From positions 4,588,501 through 4,652,500 of the forward strand of contig NZ_CP007806.1 of assembly GCF_000219535.2 (NCBI RefSeq): a stretch of DNA of 64,000 nucleotides, given 5' to 3'. Made by a program: the position numbers and the translations under genes. Origin of the DNA: Brevibacillus laterosporus LMG 15441. GTDB lineage: Bacteria > Bacillota > Bacilli > Brevibacillales > Brevibacillaceae. Below, piece after piece: positions 9,785-18,448 of this stretch. Every line of letters begins with the position of its first letter. Positions within the stretch are counted from its first letter, which is position 1. The notes under the pieces are model-generated. The model did not search any database, was not told where the DNA came from, and saw only the letters and a list, made by a program, of their open reading frames with translations.

Positions 9785-10077
9785 TCGCTTTGAAGGGAAA
9801 TAGTAAAGCCCCCTTTCTGCTCCAGAGAACGCGATCCATTGGCTGGAAGATCGCGTGCATGAAACAGCTTGAACCCATCCCAGAGCGGCTAGGGATGACC
9901 TAGACAGGATTCTTTCCCCTGTTATCAAGGAAAGCGCTTATCGGCCATGTATGGCTTTCTTAAGTGTAAAGATAGATGTCGATCCATGTAAGGGTTGGTT
10001 CGGCATTTAATTAAGGTGGTACCGCGAAAGTAAACCTTTCGTCCTTATGTTTTTCTAAGGATGGAAGGTTTTTTTGT
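9785..10077 (+). promoter_or_regulatory. T-box leader, probably proline-specific, upstream of proBAC
   Basis: The canonical T-box core AAGGTGGTACCGCG is at 10014-10027. A stem I domain includes AGAGAA, a CGCGATC/GATCGCG hairpin and, in the expected place after GAA and before A, the triplet CCC at 9874-9876, a proline codon. A terminator follows (10034-10076). Known mechanism: uncharged tRNA pairs with the specifier and the T-box bulge, stabilising an antiterminator. Here starvation for charged tRNA-Pro would switch on proline synthesis. The 5' boundary is approximate. Confidence 0.93.
10034..10076 (+). terminator. T-box-controlled terminator
   Basis: AACCTT...TCCTTA pairs with TAAGGA...AAGGTT and is followed by a run of seven T. 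It is the off-state hairpin of the proBAC leader. Confidence 0.88.
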
Positions 10078-10109
10078 TTGTTAGAGATGAAAAAGGAGAG
10101 CAGATCAAC

Positions 10110-11255
10110 ATGAATCAGACCGGAAAAATGCGCATTGTGGTGAAAGTAGGAAGCAGTTCCTTAGCAAAAAAACAAGGCGGCTGCGACCAACAAAAAATGA
10201 GTCTCTTGGTAGACGCCATTGCAGCTCTGCGTGGTGAAGGACACGAGGTCGTACTCGTGAGTTCGGGAGCTGTAGCAAGTGGATATTGCCTGCTAGGCTA
10301 TGAACAACGACCGCGAACCATCGTAGCTAAGCAAGCCGCAGCAGCTATCGGACAAAGTATTTTGATGGAGCATTACTCAGCTTTGTTTGCTGCCTATAAC
10401 TATCATATCGCACAGATTCTGTTGACTCGCAGTGACTTCTCTAATCAGGAACGATACCGTCATGCGTTTCAAACGATGTCCCTACTCCTTTCACGCAACA
10501 TCACTCCTATCATTAACGAGAACGATACTGTCTCTGTTGCCGAGTTAACGTTCGGCGATAACGATATGTTAGGTTCATTAGTGGCTGGTATGCTGCATGC
10601 TGACATCTACATCATTTTGACTGATACTGATGGTATTTATAATAAAGACCCAAGAAATAATCCTGACGCAAAGCGGTTCGACAAGGTCGCTACCATTACA
10701 GATGAAATCAAAGCAGTAGCTGGCGGTTCAGGTTCATCTCTTGGTACTGGAGGAATGCAATCCAAGGTAATTGCTGCTGAAACGGCCTTAAATGTAGGCA
10801 CGCGTACCTTTATCGGACGGTTATCCTCCAAGGATAGTTTATTGCATGTCATTAATGGGACAGGAGAAGGAACCTATATTGGAGATTTTGGCGGAATAAA
10901 TTTGGACACCTCTACTACTCATGCTGCTGAAAAGCGCGAGAGTGTTTCTACACAGAAGCAGTGGATTGCCCTGCATTCCGCTATCGCCGGTCGCTTGCAT
11001 GTAGATGCTGGGGCCCAAGAAGCGATTCAGCAACGCAAGAGCAGTCTGCTACCAGCGGGAATTACCAGTGTAGAGGGTGATTTTTCACAGGGGGATGTTG
11101 TTGAAGTGTATGCCCCTACTGGTTTAATTGGTCGAGGTGTCTGTCGCTATGATAGTGAACTACTGCGCCAAATCATCAGTGACCCACAGAGGGAAAAACC
11201 TTTTACAGAAGCTATTCATCGAGATCAATGGGTATCTCTGCCTCATCTCATATAA
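10110..11255 (+). CDS. proB: Glutamate 5-kinase ProB
   Basis: 381 residues from the ATG at 10110, preceded by AAGGAGA; an upstream in-frame ATG at 10074 lies in the leader terminator. The amino-acid kinase fold is seen in VVKVGSSSLA, SSGAVASG, NENDTVSV and TDTDGIY. A PUA domain occupies the last ~80 residues (SLLPAGITSVEGDFSQGDVVEVY). It phosphorylates glutamate as the first, feedback-controlled step of proline synthesis. First gene of proB-proA-proC behind the T-box. Confidence 0.96.
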   Translation: MNQTGKMRIVVKVGSSSLAKKQGGCDQQKMSLLVDAIAALRGEGHEVVLVSSGAVASGYCLLGYEQRPRTIVAKQAAAAIGQSILMEHYSALFAAYNYHIAQILLTRSDFSNQERYRHAFQTMSLLLSRNITPIINENDTVSVAELTFGDNDMLGSLVAGMLHADIYIILTDTDGIYNKDPRNNPDAKRFDKVATITDEIKAVAGGSGSSLGTGGMQSKVIAAETALNVGTRTFIGRLSSKDSLLHVINGTGEGTYIGDFGGINLDTSTTHAAEKRESVSTQKQWIALHSAIAGRLHVDAGAQEAIQQRKSSLLPAGITSVEGDFSQGDVVEVYAPTGLIGRGVCRYDSELLRQIISDPQREKPFTEAIHRDQWVSLPHLI

Positions 11256-11282
11256 AATAAGCAAGAAAAAGGAGCGGGAAAC

Positions 11283-12584
11283 ATGAGAGAAGGAAACCAC
11301 CAAACGAATGTAGCCTCCAAGCAGGTGATTGATCAGGTTACGAAGCAGGCAAAACTAGCTCAAGTAGCCTCACGAAAGTTGGCACTTTTGACCAGCGAAC
11401 AAAAGAACGCTGCATTACGCGCTATAAAAGAACAGCTTTTAGCTGATCAAGCTTATATTTTAACTGAAAATAAACAGGATGTTGACAAGGCAATTGAAAG
11501 TGGACAGCTTACGAGCTTAATTGATCGTCTTAGTCTAACACCCGAACGAATTACTGCCTTACCTGATAGCCTAGAGGATTTAGCTGCTCTTGCTGATCCT
11601 ATTGGCGAAACAACTGCGGAGTGGGTTCAAAAGGACGGCTTGGCCATTCGTTCCGTGCGTGTACCACTAGGGGTAGTCGGTATGATATATGAAGCACGTC
11701 CAAATGTTACAGTAGATGCGGCCGCCATTTCACTAAAAACAGGAAATGCCGTTGTACTGCGCGGTAGTGCCTCAACCACTCGTTCTAACCTAGCTTTGGT
11801 AAAAAGTATTCAAACCGCCCTTCAAAATCTTGGACTGCCACATGAAGCGGTTCAGTATCTTGCTACGACCGATCGGGCAGCGGTAGATGTGATGTGCAGC
11901 CTCCATGGAATTATCGACGTGATCATCCCACGTGGAGGAGCATCCCTAATCAATCGTGTTGTGAAAAACTCCATTGTGCCTGTTATTGAGACCGGAGTAG
12001 GTAATTGCCATATCTTCATTGATCAATCCGCTGATTCGGCTATGGCCAAAGCTATCGTACAAAATGCTAAGCTAAGTCGTCCTGCTGTATGCAATGCTCT
12101 TGAGTCCCTACTCATCCATCAAGATTTTGGACATGATCAATCCGCAGCTCTTTTGACATCCCTGCTAGATGCAGGCGTAGAGCTACGCGTATGCGAAGGA
12201 ACAATGGCTTCCCACCCAGAGCTACGCGATCGCTTTGTCTTAGCTACCGAACCGGATTGGCATGCTGAATTCCTAGACACCATTCTTGCTGTTAAAACGG
12301 TTACGAATATAGATGAGGCCTTGGAACATATCGCTACTTATGGAACCAAGCACTCGGAATCAATTTTGACTGAGGATCAAACGCAAGCAGAACGCTTCTT
12401 GCAAGCCGTAGATGCTGCTGTTGTTTATCATAATGCTTCTACACGTTTTACAGATGGTGGAGAATTTGGCTTTGGAGCTGAAATTGGAATTAGCACACAA
12501 AAATTGCATGCTCGCGGTCCGATGGGTCTAACAACATTGACTTCTATTAAATATCGTGTCTTAGGAAACGGACAAACAAGGTAA
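11283..12584 (+). CDS. proA: Glutamate-5-semialdehyde dehydrogenase (gamma-glutamyl phosphate reductase) ProA
   Basis: 433 residues, slightly longer than the usual ~415 because of an N-terminal tail. The aldehyde-dehydrogenase-type fold shows VPLGVVGMIYEARPNVTVDA, VVLRGSAS, and the catalytic Cys in LSRPAVCNALESLL. It reduces glutamyl-5-phosphate, the second step of proline synthesis. It lies 27 bases after proB with AAGGAG upstream. Confidence 0.96.
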   Translation: MREGNHQTNVASKQVIDQVTKQAKLAQVASRKLALLTSEQKNAALRAIKEQLLADQAYILTENKQDVDKAIESGQLTSLIDRLSLTPERITALPDSLEDLAALADPIGETTAEWVQKDGLAIRSVRVPLGVVGMIYEARPNVTVDAAAISLKTGNAVVLRGSASTTRSNLALVKSIQTALQNLGLPHEAVQYLATTDRAAVDVMCSLHGIIDVIIPRGGASLINRVVKNSIVPVIETGVGNCHIFIDQSADSAMAKAIVQNAKLSRPAVCNALESLLIHQDFGHDQSAALLTSLLDAGVELRVCEGTMASHPELRDRFVLATEPDWHAEFLDTILAVKTVTNIDEALEHIATYGTKHSESILTEDQTQAERFLQAVDAAVVYHNASTRFTDGGEFGFGAEIGISTQKLHARGPMGLTTLTSIKYRVLGNGQTR

Positions 12585-12612
12585 TCGTTATTTACGAAAG
12601 GAGATCTCTCTC

Positions 12613-13461
12613 ATGAACGATCATCAAGCTAACCAGATATGCCAACAACTTCACGTAGGTTTTATGGGAGCAGGTTCCATCGTAGAAGCCATTGTAAAAG
12701 GTATCACAGCTAAACATTTACTACCTGCAAATAGCATCTATGTGACTAATCATTCAGATGATGCTAGGCTCCGTGAACTACAAGAACAGTACGGAGTGAC
12801 CCCAACTCGTGATTTATCAACTATGCTTCTACAGTCTCAAGTGATCATTTTGGGAATGAAACCAAAGGACGTCGCCTCAGCATGCCAGACCCTGCGTGAG
12901 TACGTAACTCCTGATCATTTGATTATCTCTGTCATTGCCGGAGTCCCTACTTCCTCTATTCAGGAATGGCTTGGCGTCGAATGTCCAATCATTCGTGCGA
13001 TGCCAAACACATCTTCAGCCGTAGGTTTATCCGCAACTGGAATAGCTGCTGGTAAATTTGCGTCTGAGCAACATCTGGCTATAGCAGAATGTTTATTTCA
13101 AGCAATCGGTCATGTGTGTATCGTTTTCGAACAAGAATTAGATATTATCACTGGCTTATCTGGGAGTGGGCCTGCTTATATTTATTATCTTGTGGAAGCC
13201 ATGGAGGGTGCTGGACAGCAAGCAGGTCTTTCCCAAGAGATATCCCGGGAGCTAACCGTACAAACATTGCTTGGCGCCGCTCACATGTTGATCGCGACCA
13301 AGGAAGAGCCAGCGGTCCTGCGTAAAAAAGTAACTAGTCCAGGCGGAACTACACAGGCAGGCCTAGAGGTATTGCAGTCGCACGGCTTTAAACAAGCCAT
13401 AACAGAAGCCATTCTGCGAGCTACTGAGCGAGCACGAGAGCTAGGGGCGCCTTATCGGTAA
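12613..13461 (+). CDS. proC: Pyrroline-5-carboxylate reductase ProC
   Basis: 282 residues. Rossmann motif GFMGAGSIVEAIVKG near residue 20, RAMPNTSSAVG, and the C-terminal signature GSGPAYIYYLVEAMEGAG...VTSPGGTTQAGLEVL. It makes proline from pyrroline-5-carboxylate. It follows proA by 28 bases with AAAGGAG before the ATG, completing a full glutamate-to-proline operon. No strong terminator is seen right after it. Confidence 0.96.
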   Translation: MNDHQANQICQQLHVGFMGAGSIVEAIVKGITAKHLLPANSIYVTNHSDDARLRELQEQYGVTPTRDLSTMLLQSQVIILGMKPKDVASACQTLREYVTPDHLIISVIAGVPTSSIQEWLGVECPIIRAMPNTSSAVGLSATGIAAGKFASEQHLAIAECLFQAIGHVCIVFEQELDIITGLSGSGPAYIYYLVEAMEGAGQQAGLSQEISRELTVQTLLGAAHMLIATKEEPAVLRKKVTSPGGTTQAGLEVLQSHGFKQAITEAILRATERARELGAPYR

Positions 13462-13544
13462 AAAAGTCATCTCAGACTTCTAAAAGCGATTTCGCTGTGC
13501 TTCTATTCGGCACCCCGCTTTTCTCCCTGCGCTTGATTAATCCA

Positions 13545-13553
13545 TGCTATACT
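13545..13553 (+). promoter_or_regulatory. Candidate extended -10 promoter for the P-loop protein
   Basis: TGCTATACT is a good extended -10 element 28 bases before the GTG start at 13581. No clear -35 box is present. Confidence 0.4.
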
Positions 13554-13580
13554 GAATAAAAAAGTGGAGGAGGGAAGTTT

Positions 13581-14408
13581 GTGCAAGTATATGCTCTCTA
13601 TGGCCCTAGTGGTACAGGTAAAAGCACCAGTGCATTAAGTCTCGCTCACTCACGTCACATTGATGCCATCATTGATGATGGAATTCTTATCTATCAAGGT
13701 CGTAAGGTTGCAGGCTACTCAGCTAAATATGAAAAGACAAAAATTCGTGCAGTAAAACGCGCTATCTTTCATTTTTCAGATCATGTGGATGAAGTACAGC
13801 GCGTTCTGCACAAGCTTCCTATTGAGAAGATTTTAATTTTAGGCACCTCAACACGGATGATTGGAAAGATTATCACTGCGCTCGATTTGCCGGAAGTAAC
13901 GGAATACATCCCAATAGAAGCGATTAAACCTGAAAAAGAGATTGAAGCAGCCCGCTATGTTCGTGAAACAATGGGTCAGCACGTAATTCCTATTCCACGC
14001 GTAGAAGTGGAGAAGGATTTATTTAAACGGATTGTTGATTCAGCATGGCAAATCTTTGCCTCTAAAAAACACATGGGTGAAACCACAGTTGTTCAACCTT
14101 CCTTTTCCCAAGGCCGGATTCAAATTCATGAACAGGTACTGCGGAAACTGGTACAGCAGGCCTGCTATCGAAATAGCACTGTCGTGAAAGTGCACAGGGT
14201 GGATTATACATTTCAAGCCATGCCTCGCCTTGAGGTAGCACTATCTGTACAAGCAAAGCTTGGAGAAGATTTACGTTCTCGGTTAATTGAGCTACAGCAT
14301 CAATTACAGGAGGAGCTAGAATACTTCTTATTCATCGCTCCAGCCAGCATCGACTTTGAAATAATCGCTTTGCAATTCATCCAAGCTACAAACGACAACT
14401 CAAAGTAA
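13581..14408 (+). CDS. P-loop NTPase-like protein with a C-terminal Asp23-like domain
   Basis: 275 residues from a GTG start with GGAGGAGGG upstream. The N-terminus has a Walker A motif, GPSGTGKST, at residues 8-16, and a second Gly-rich segment, LGTSTRMIGKI, near 88-97. From about residue 176 the pattern GRIQIHEQVLRKLVQQAC...VVKVHRVDYTF...LEVALSVQAKLGEDLRSRLIELQHQLQEEL looks like an Asp23/alkaline-shock fold. No named family is recalled for the combination. It probably binds a nucleotide in the cytoplasm; the role is unknown. Monocistronic: promoter candidate before and terminator after. Confidence 0.75.
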   Translation: MQVYALYGPSGTGKSTSALSLAHSRHIDAIIDDGILIYQGRKVAGYSAKYEKTKIRAVKRAIFHFSDHVDEVQRVLHKLPIEKILILGTSTRMIGKIITALDLPEVTEYIPIEAIKPEKEIEAARYVRETMGQHVIPIPRVEVEKDLFKRIVDSAWQIFASKKHMGETTVVQPSFSQGRIQIHEQVLRKLVQQACYRNSTVVKVHRVDYTFQAMPRLEVALSVQAKLGEDLRSRLIELQHQLQEELEYFLFIAPASIDFEIIALQFIQATNDNSK

Positions 14409-14444
14409 ACATACCCGATCAAGCATGAAAATACATACATCACA

Positions 14445-14490
14445 GCCCTTTCCTAACAGGCCGATTTGGCTTTGGAAAGGGCATTTTTTG
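14445..14490 (+). terminator. Rho-independent terminator
   Basis: GCCCTTTCC and GGAAAGGGC arms are followed by a six-T run. It ends the P-loop gene transcript. Confidence 0.85.
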
Positions 14491-14564
14491 TCTTGTATGA
14501 AACCTTCTGTTCAAACAAAAGCTATCCCTGTAAACTGTCCAGATTTGAAAGGAGGCTTTCCACT

Positions 14565-14855
14565 ATGCAAACCATCTCTTCTAAATTAGCCAACGCCCAA
14601 AATCAACAAATTCCATTCCCTACTCCGCCTACAGTCATTACGGGCAAGGATTTATCTTACCTAAAGGATGCTATGTCCTGGGAGTTAAACGCCTTTAAGA
14701 AGCTGCATTATTTCGCACAGCAGGTACAGGACCCTCAGATTAAAGATTTGTTAAACAAAACGGGCTACATGCACCAAATGCATTATGAACAACTGTTAAC
14801 ACACCTAACTATCAATAATACAAATGTCATCAAAACGTTGCCACAGATGCAATAA
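14565..14855 (+). CDS. Spore coat protein, CotF-like (small)
   Basis: 96 residues from the ATG at 14565, which has a near-perfect AAAGGAGG site; a longer frame upstream has no such support. The body LSYLKDAMSWELNAFKKLHYFAQQVQDPQIKDLLNKTGYMHQMHYEQLLTHL is the ferritin-like helical pattern of Coat_F-family proteins. It likely sits in the spore coat. It is paired with a second CotF-like gene 29 bases downstream, so the two form a two-gene unit. Confidence 0.78.
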   Translation: MQTISSKLANAQNQQIPFPTPPTVITGKDLSYLKDAMSWELNAFKKLHYFAQQVQDPQIKDLLNKTGYMHQMHYEQLLTHLTINNTNVIKTLPQMQ

Positions 14856-14883
14856 TTTCTAGGAAAGGGAGGGAGTTTTCCTC

Positions 14884-15216
14884 ATGCAAAACAAACAAAT
14901 TGCGAATCCGCAATCCAATCAATTGCCAAAGGTCAAAGGCCCTGAAATGAACGATCGCGATTATATCAATGATGCGCTTAGCACCTGCAAATATTTAACT
15001 GATAGCCTAAATGATGCAGTGCGAGAAGCAAGTCACCAGCAATTACATGAAGCCTATATGCAATTATTAACGGAAACTCATCAGTCAGCCCGTGAATTAT
15101 ATAATTGTATGTTTCAAAAGGGCTGGTATAAGCTTGAAGCAGCAGATCAGCAAAAGGTAACACAAGCTCATCAGCAATTTAGCGGATATTCAACTCAATT
15201 CCCATATAACCATTAA
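14884..15216 (+). CDS. Spore coat protein, CotF family
   Basis: 110 residues. MNDRDYINDALSTCKYLTDSLNDAVREASHQQLHEAYMQLLTETHQSARELYNCMFQKGWYKLEAAD is a clear Coat_F core: two long helices ending in the GWY motif. The N-terminal 20 residues are Asn/Gln-rich and the C-terminus is Gln/Tyr-rich, as in many coat proteins. It follows the first CotF-like gene with GGGAGGGAG before the ATG. Expected to be made in the mother cell during sporulation. Confidence 0.85.
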   Translation: MQNKQIANPQSNQLPKVKGPEMNDRDYINDALSTCKYLTDSLNDAVREASHQQLHEAYMQLLTETHQSARELYNCMFQKGWYKLEAADQQKVTQAHQQFSGYSTQFPYNH

Positions 15217-15262
15217 TCAACAACGAAAAGCTTATCGTAGACTTGTAAAGACACGCAAAAAA

Positions 15263-15312
15263 GAATGGATAGCAGTCATAAATCATTTGACTCGCTATCC
15301 ATTCCTTTTTAC
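15263..15312. terminator. Terminator shared by the coat genes and the RND pump gene
   Basis: GAATGGATAGC and GCTATCCATTC arms, five Ts on the plus side and a run of A (T on minus) on the other. Works between convergent genes. Confidence 0.88.
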
Positions 15313-15340
15313 TTTTTTATGACACTGAGGAAGCCTTGAC

Positions 15341-18300
15341 TTACAATGACTTTTCAACCTGTTGGCTATTTATCTGTTCCCGAGCCTTCTTTCTTGCTAC
15401 TTTCCGTTGCTTGCCAATTGCAAGAACCGTGTACAAAGATGGAACCACAATCAGTGTTAGTAGCATAGAGAACAACAAACCAGAAATGATGGTAATAGCG
15501 AGCGGTTTGAACATCACGCTGCCCGTAATCGCCATTGGTGTAAGCCCTGCTATCGCTGCCACAGATGTTAACAGGATCGGTCTCAATCGGGCTTTACCAG
15601 CTCCAATAACTGCTTCCTTCAGTTCAACACCAGTATGTCTTGCCTCCTCGATAAACTCAATCAAGACAATCCCATTTCGCACAACAATCCCAGACAAGGA
15701 GATAAAGCCCGCCACTGTCATAAATCCGATTGGTGTTCTTGTAATAAATAACCCGATTAGACTGCCAGAAATCGCCAAATAGACCGTACTCATGACCAAA
15801 ATAGGAATGGATAATGAATTAAACTGTATGACAATCAAGAGAAAAATGAGGAAAACAGCTACAACCGCAAGCATTCCTAAATCAAGTAAAATATCAGTTT
15901 CCTCTTCTGTTTCACCAGTTACATTCCATGCATACTCTGCTGGTAATTCTAGCTTCTCCATCTTCTCTTTCAATTCTCTCATCACATCATCGGCAGTCCG
16001 ATCTCCTACATCACTTGTAATCGTAACACTGCGTGATAAATTGTAGCGAGGTATATTCTGTAATGATAAGGTTGGCTTCATTTCCGCTATCTGAGAGACA
16101 GGAATGAGCTGCCCCTGAACGTTGGGAACCGTGAGCTGTTGAAAGACTTGCTGAGTCGTCATTCCCGACTGATCCGCAAGCAGAGTGAGATCAACTAAAT
16201 TTTTTCCATTATCAAATTGTCCCATAGGAATTCCTTGGCTAATCAGACGTAATGTCCGTGTTAAGTCAGCTTCACTGATCAGCTTCTTATCCATGTTTCC
16301 TTGATTCACATTGAATTGCAAGGAATATTGCTCGTTACCCAGAGTATCGTTTATATTATAGGTTCCCTTCGTCTCGGCAATCAGTTGTTTTATTTGCTCC
16401 GAAATGGCGTATAGCTGATGCAAATCGTCTCCATACACCCGAATGGCTACCGGACTTCCTGTATACATCGCGGCCTTTACACTATAAGGAATAATATTTG
16501 CTTCTGGGTACATCTGTTTAAACTGTACCATCCACGGCTCCAGAATTTTTCTTGAATCCATCTGCTTATTATCAAATGTAATCACCAATTGTGCCATATT
16601 TTCTCCTGATCCGACAGGTGGTGCACTCGGAATCATCTGTGGCCCATTTCCACCTAAGAAAGCAGAGACCTTTTCAATATGCGGTTGCTTCTGAATCCAC
16701 TCTGTAACACCCTGAACAATTCGATCTGTTTCCTGCAAATTACTGCCAATAGGCGTGCTAATGTTGACAACCATCTGTGGCCTGTCATCATCTGGAAAAA
16801 GTTGAACGGGTATAAATGTAATCAGTCCATAAAACACGGTTGCTATCAATACCCCAGTGACTCCTGTTTTTAATGGATTCTTCAGCATAATCGGCATGAC
16901 GCGATCTCCATACCACTGGATCAAGGAATTGATTTGTTTGCCTAATAGACCGGCTGGCTTTTGATAGTTTGTCTGTTTTTTGTTCCGTCTCTGGTTCCAT
17001 TCTCTAAAAATAGGAACTATCGTAAGTGACATGAGCATTGAGGCTAGCATCGTAAAGATGATGATCACCGGAACGGGAAAGATAAAGTGCCCCGCATCTC
17101 CAGGAAGAAAAATAATTGGCCCAAACGCCGAGACCGTAGCGAGAGTAGCTGTGATAATCGAAACCGAGACCTCTTTGGTTCCAAGTACGGAAGCCGTATA
17201 CGCATCTTCCCCCAGTACAGACAGCCTTCTCTCGATATTGTCATTCACCACTACTGCATCATCCACTAGAATACCAAGTACAATGATAAGCCCGAAGATT
17301 GTCATCTGGTTGAGTGTAATTCCAAAGAAGGGAAGGACAGCCATCCCTGCTGCCAATGAGATTGGAATCGCCAATGCCACCATCATGGAGGTCGTCAGGT
17401 TCAGGCCTAGCGTGCATATGAAAAGAACGGCCACAATGGCAATCAGCATCTCGTGAAACAGTCCGGAGAAAAGCTCATCAATTCGATCCATCTGGGAAAA
17501 AACAGGTTCTTTTTTTGCCCACGAAGGAAGATTCTTTTCTAACGTTTCTAGCTTTTGATCAATGGCTTTCTGAACACCAGGAACATCGCTTCCCAATTCG
17601 GCATTTATGCTGACCGTCACAGCAGGCTTCCCGTTATAATAGGTTTGATATTCAAGTCTTTTGGTACTGTCTGAAATCGTCGCGATATCCTGAAGATAAA
17701 CAGGCACTCCTTCTTTTGTACGGGTTACAATTACTTTGTTGAATGTGTCAGCCTTGTAGCTAACAGGTAAGGTAAGCTGATATTTACGGGTGTCAACGTT
17801 AACGTCCCCAAGTGGCGTCGTTTCGTTTTTCGTTCGAACAGCATTCATTACCTGCGTCCAGGAAATTTTGTATTGTTGCAATCTTTGGGCATTTACATAT
17901 ATTTTTAGTTCCTGTTTTGGCAGACCGAGTATAGAGACATCTGAAACACCAGGTATGGTACGAAGCTGATCCTTCCAAAGATCAAGTGTATCGCGTAGCT
18001 GAAGGATTTCCTCAAATGATTCTGCCGTAATTTGAAAGGTCTGGATAAACGTACGACTCATGTCATCATTAATGATTGGTTGCTCCGCTTCCTCAGGTAA
18101 ATCAGCCTCAGCATCTTTCACTTTTTTCCGCAGTTCTTCAAATACCTTTTTCGGTTCGACTTTACTCTCTGACCGAACGGTAATAAGGGATATTCCAGAA
18201 CGGGATTCGGAGCTAATTGATTTGATGCCTTGAACCTCATTGATCTTTCCTTCCAATTTCTTTGTTACGGTTTGTTCCATTTTTTCTGGAGTGGCCCCTG

Positions 18301-18448
18301 GGTAAATGGTTGTAACCGTAGCCATACTGACAATGGTGTCTGGTGATTCCTGCTTAGGAAGTGAGAGGGAGACGAATATCCCGATCAGCACCACCATCGT
18401 AAAGAAGACAAGCGTTATTTTTCGCTTTTTGATGAAATACTCAATCAT
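15341..18448 (-). CDS. RND-family efflux pump, inner-membrane transporter (AcrB/Swr-like)
   Basis: 1035 residues from the ATG at 18446-18448, which overlaps the end of the upstream membrane-fusion gene by eight bases; a longer start at 18502 lies inside that gene. It shows the RND pattern: an N-terminal membrane helix, TTIYPGATPEKMEQ, two large extracytoplasmic loops, and helix blocks after about residues 340 and 860, including GILVDDAVVVNDNIERR. Proton-driven export of drugs, lipids or surfactin-like molecules is the usual role. It is the last gene of tetR-MFP-RND. Confidence 0.94.
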   Translation of the reverse strand: MIEYFIKKRKITLVFFTMVVLIGIFVSLSLPKQESPDTIVSMATVTTIYPGATPEKMEQTVTKKLEGKINEVQGIKSISSESRSGISLITVRSESKVEPKKVFEELRKKVKDAEADLPEEAEQPIINDDMSRTFIQTFQITAESFEEILQLRDTLDLWKDQLRTIPGVSDVSILGLPKQELKIYVNAQRLQQYKISWTQVMNAVRTKNETTPLGDVNVDTRKYQLTLPVSYKADTFNKVIVTRTKEGVPVYLQDIATISDSTKRLEYQTYYNGKPAVTVSINAELGSDVPGVQKAIDQKLETLEKNLPSWAKKEPVFSQMDRIDELFSGLFHEMLIAIVAVLFICTLGLNLTTSMMVALAIPISLAAGMAVLPFFGITLNQMTIFGLIIVLGILVDDAVVVNDNIERRLSVLGEDAYTASVLGTKEVSVSIITATLATVSAFGPIIFLPGDAGHFIFPVPVIIIFTMLASMLMSLTIVPIFREWNQRRNKKQTNYQKPAGLLGKQINSLIQWYGDRVMPIMLKNPLKTGVTGVLIATVFYGLITFIPVQLFPDDDRPQMVVNISTPIGSNLQETDRIVQGVTEWIQKQPHIEKVSAFLGGNGPQMIPSAPPVGSGENMAQLVITFDNKQMDSRKILEPWMVQFKQMYPEANIIPYSVKAAMYTGSPVAIRVYGDDLHQLYAISEQIKQLIAETKGTYNINDTLGNEQYSLQFNVNQGNMDKKLISEADLTRTLRLISQGIPMGQFDNGKNLVDLTLLADQSGMTTQQVFQQLTVPNVQGQLIPVSQIAEMKPTLSLQNIPRYNLSRSVTITSDVGDRTADDVMRELKEKMEKLELPAEYAWNVTGETEEETDILLDLGMLAVVAVFLIFLLIVIQFNSLSIPILVMSTVYLAISGSLIGLFITRTPIGFMTVAGFISLSGIVVRNGIVLIEFIEEARHTGVELKEAVIGAGKARLRPILLTSVAAIAGLTPMAITGSVMFKPLAITIISGLLFSMLLTLIVVPSLYTVLAIGKQRKVARKKAREQINSQQVEKSL

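Noticed and set aside
15336-17456. Plus-strand frames opposite the RND pump, one of 158 codons
   Set aside because: They lie fully inside a clear RND gene and have Ser/Ile/Thr-rich composition that comes from reverse reading.
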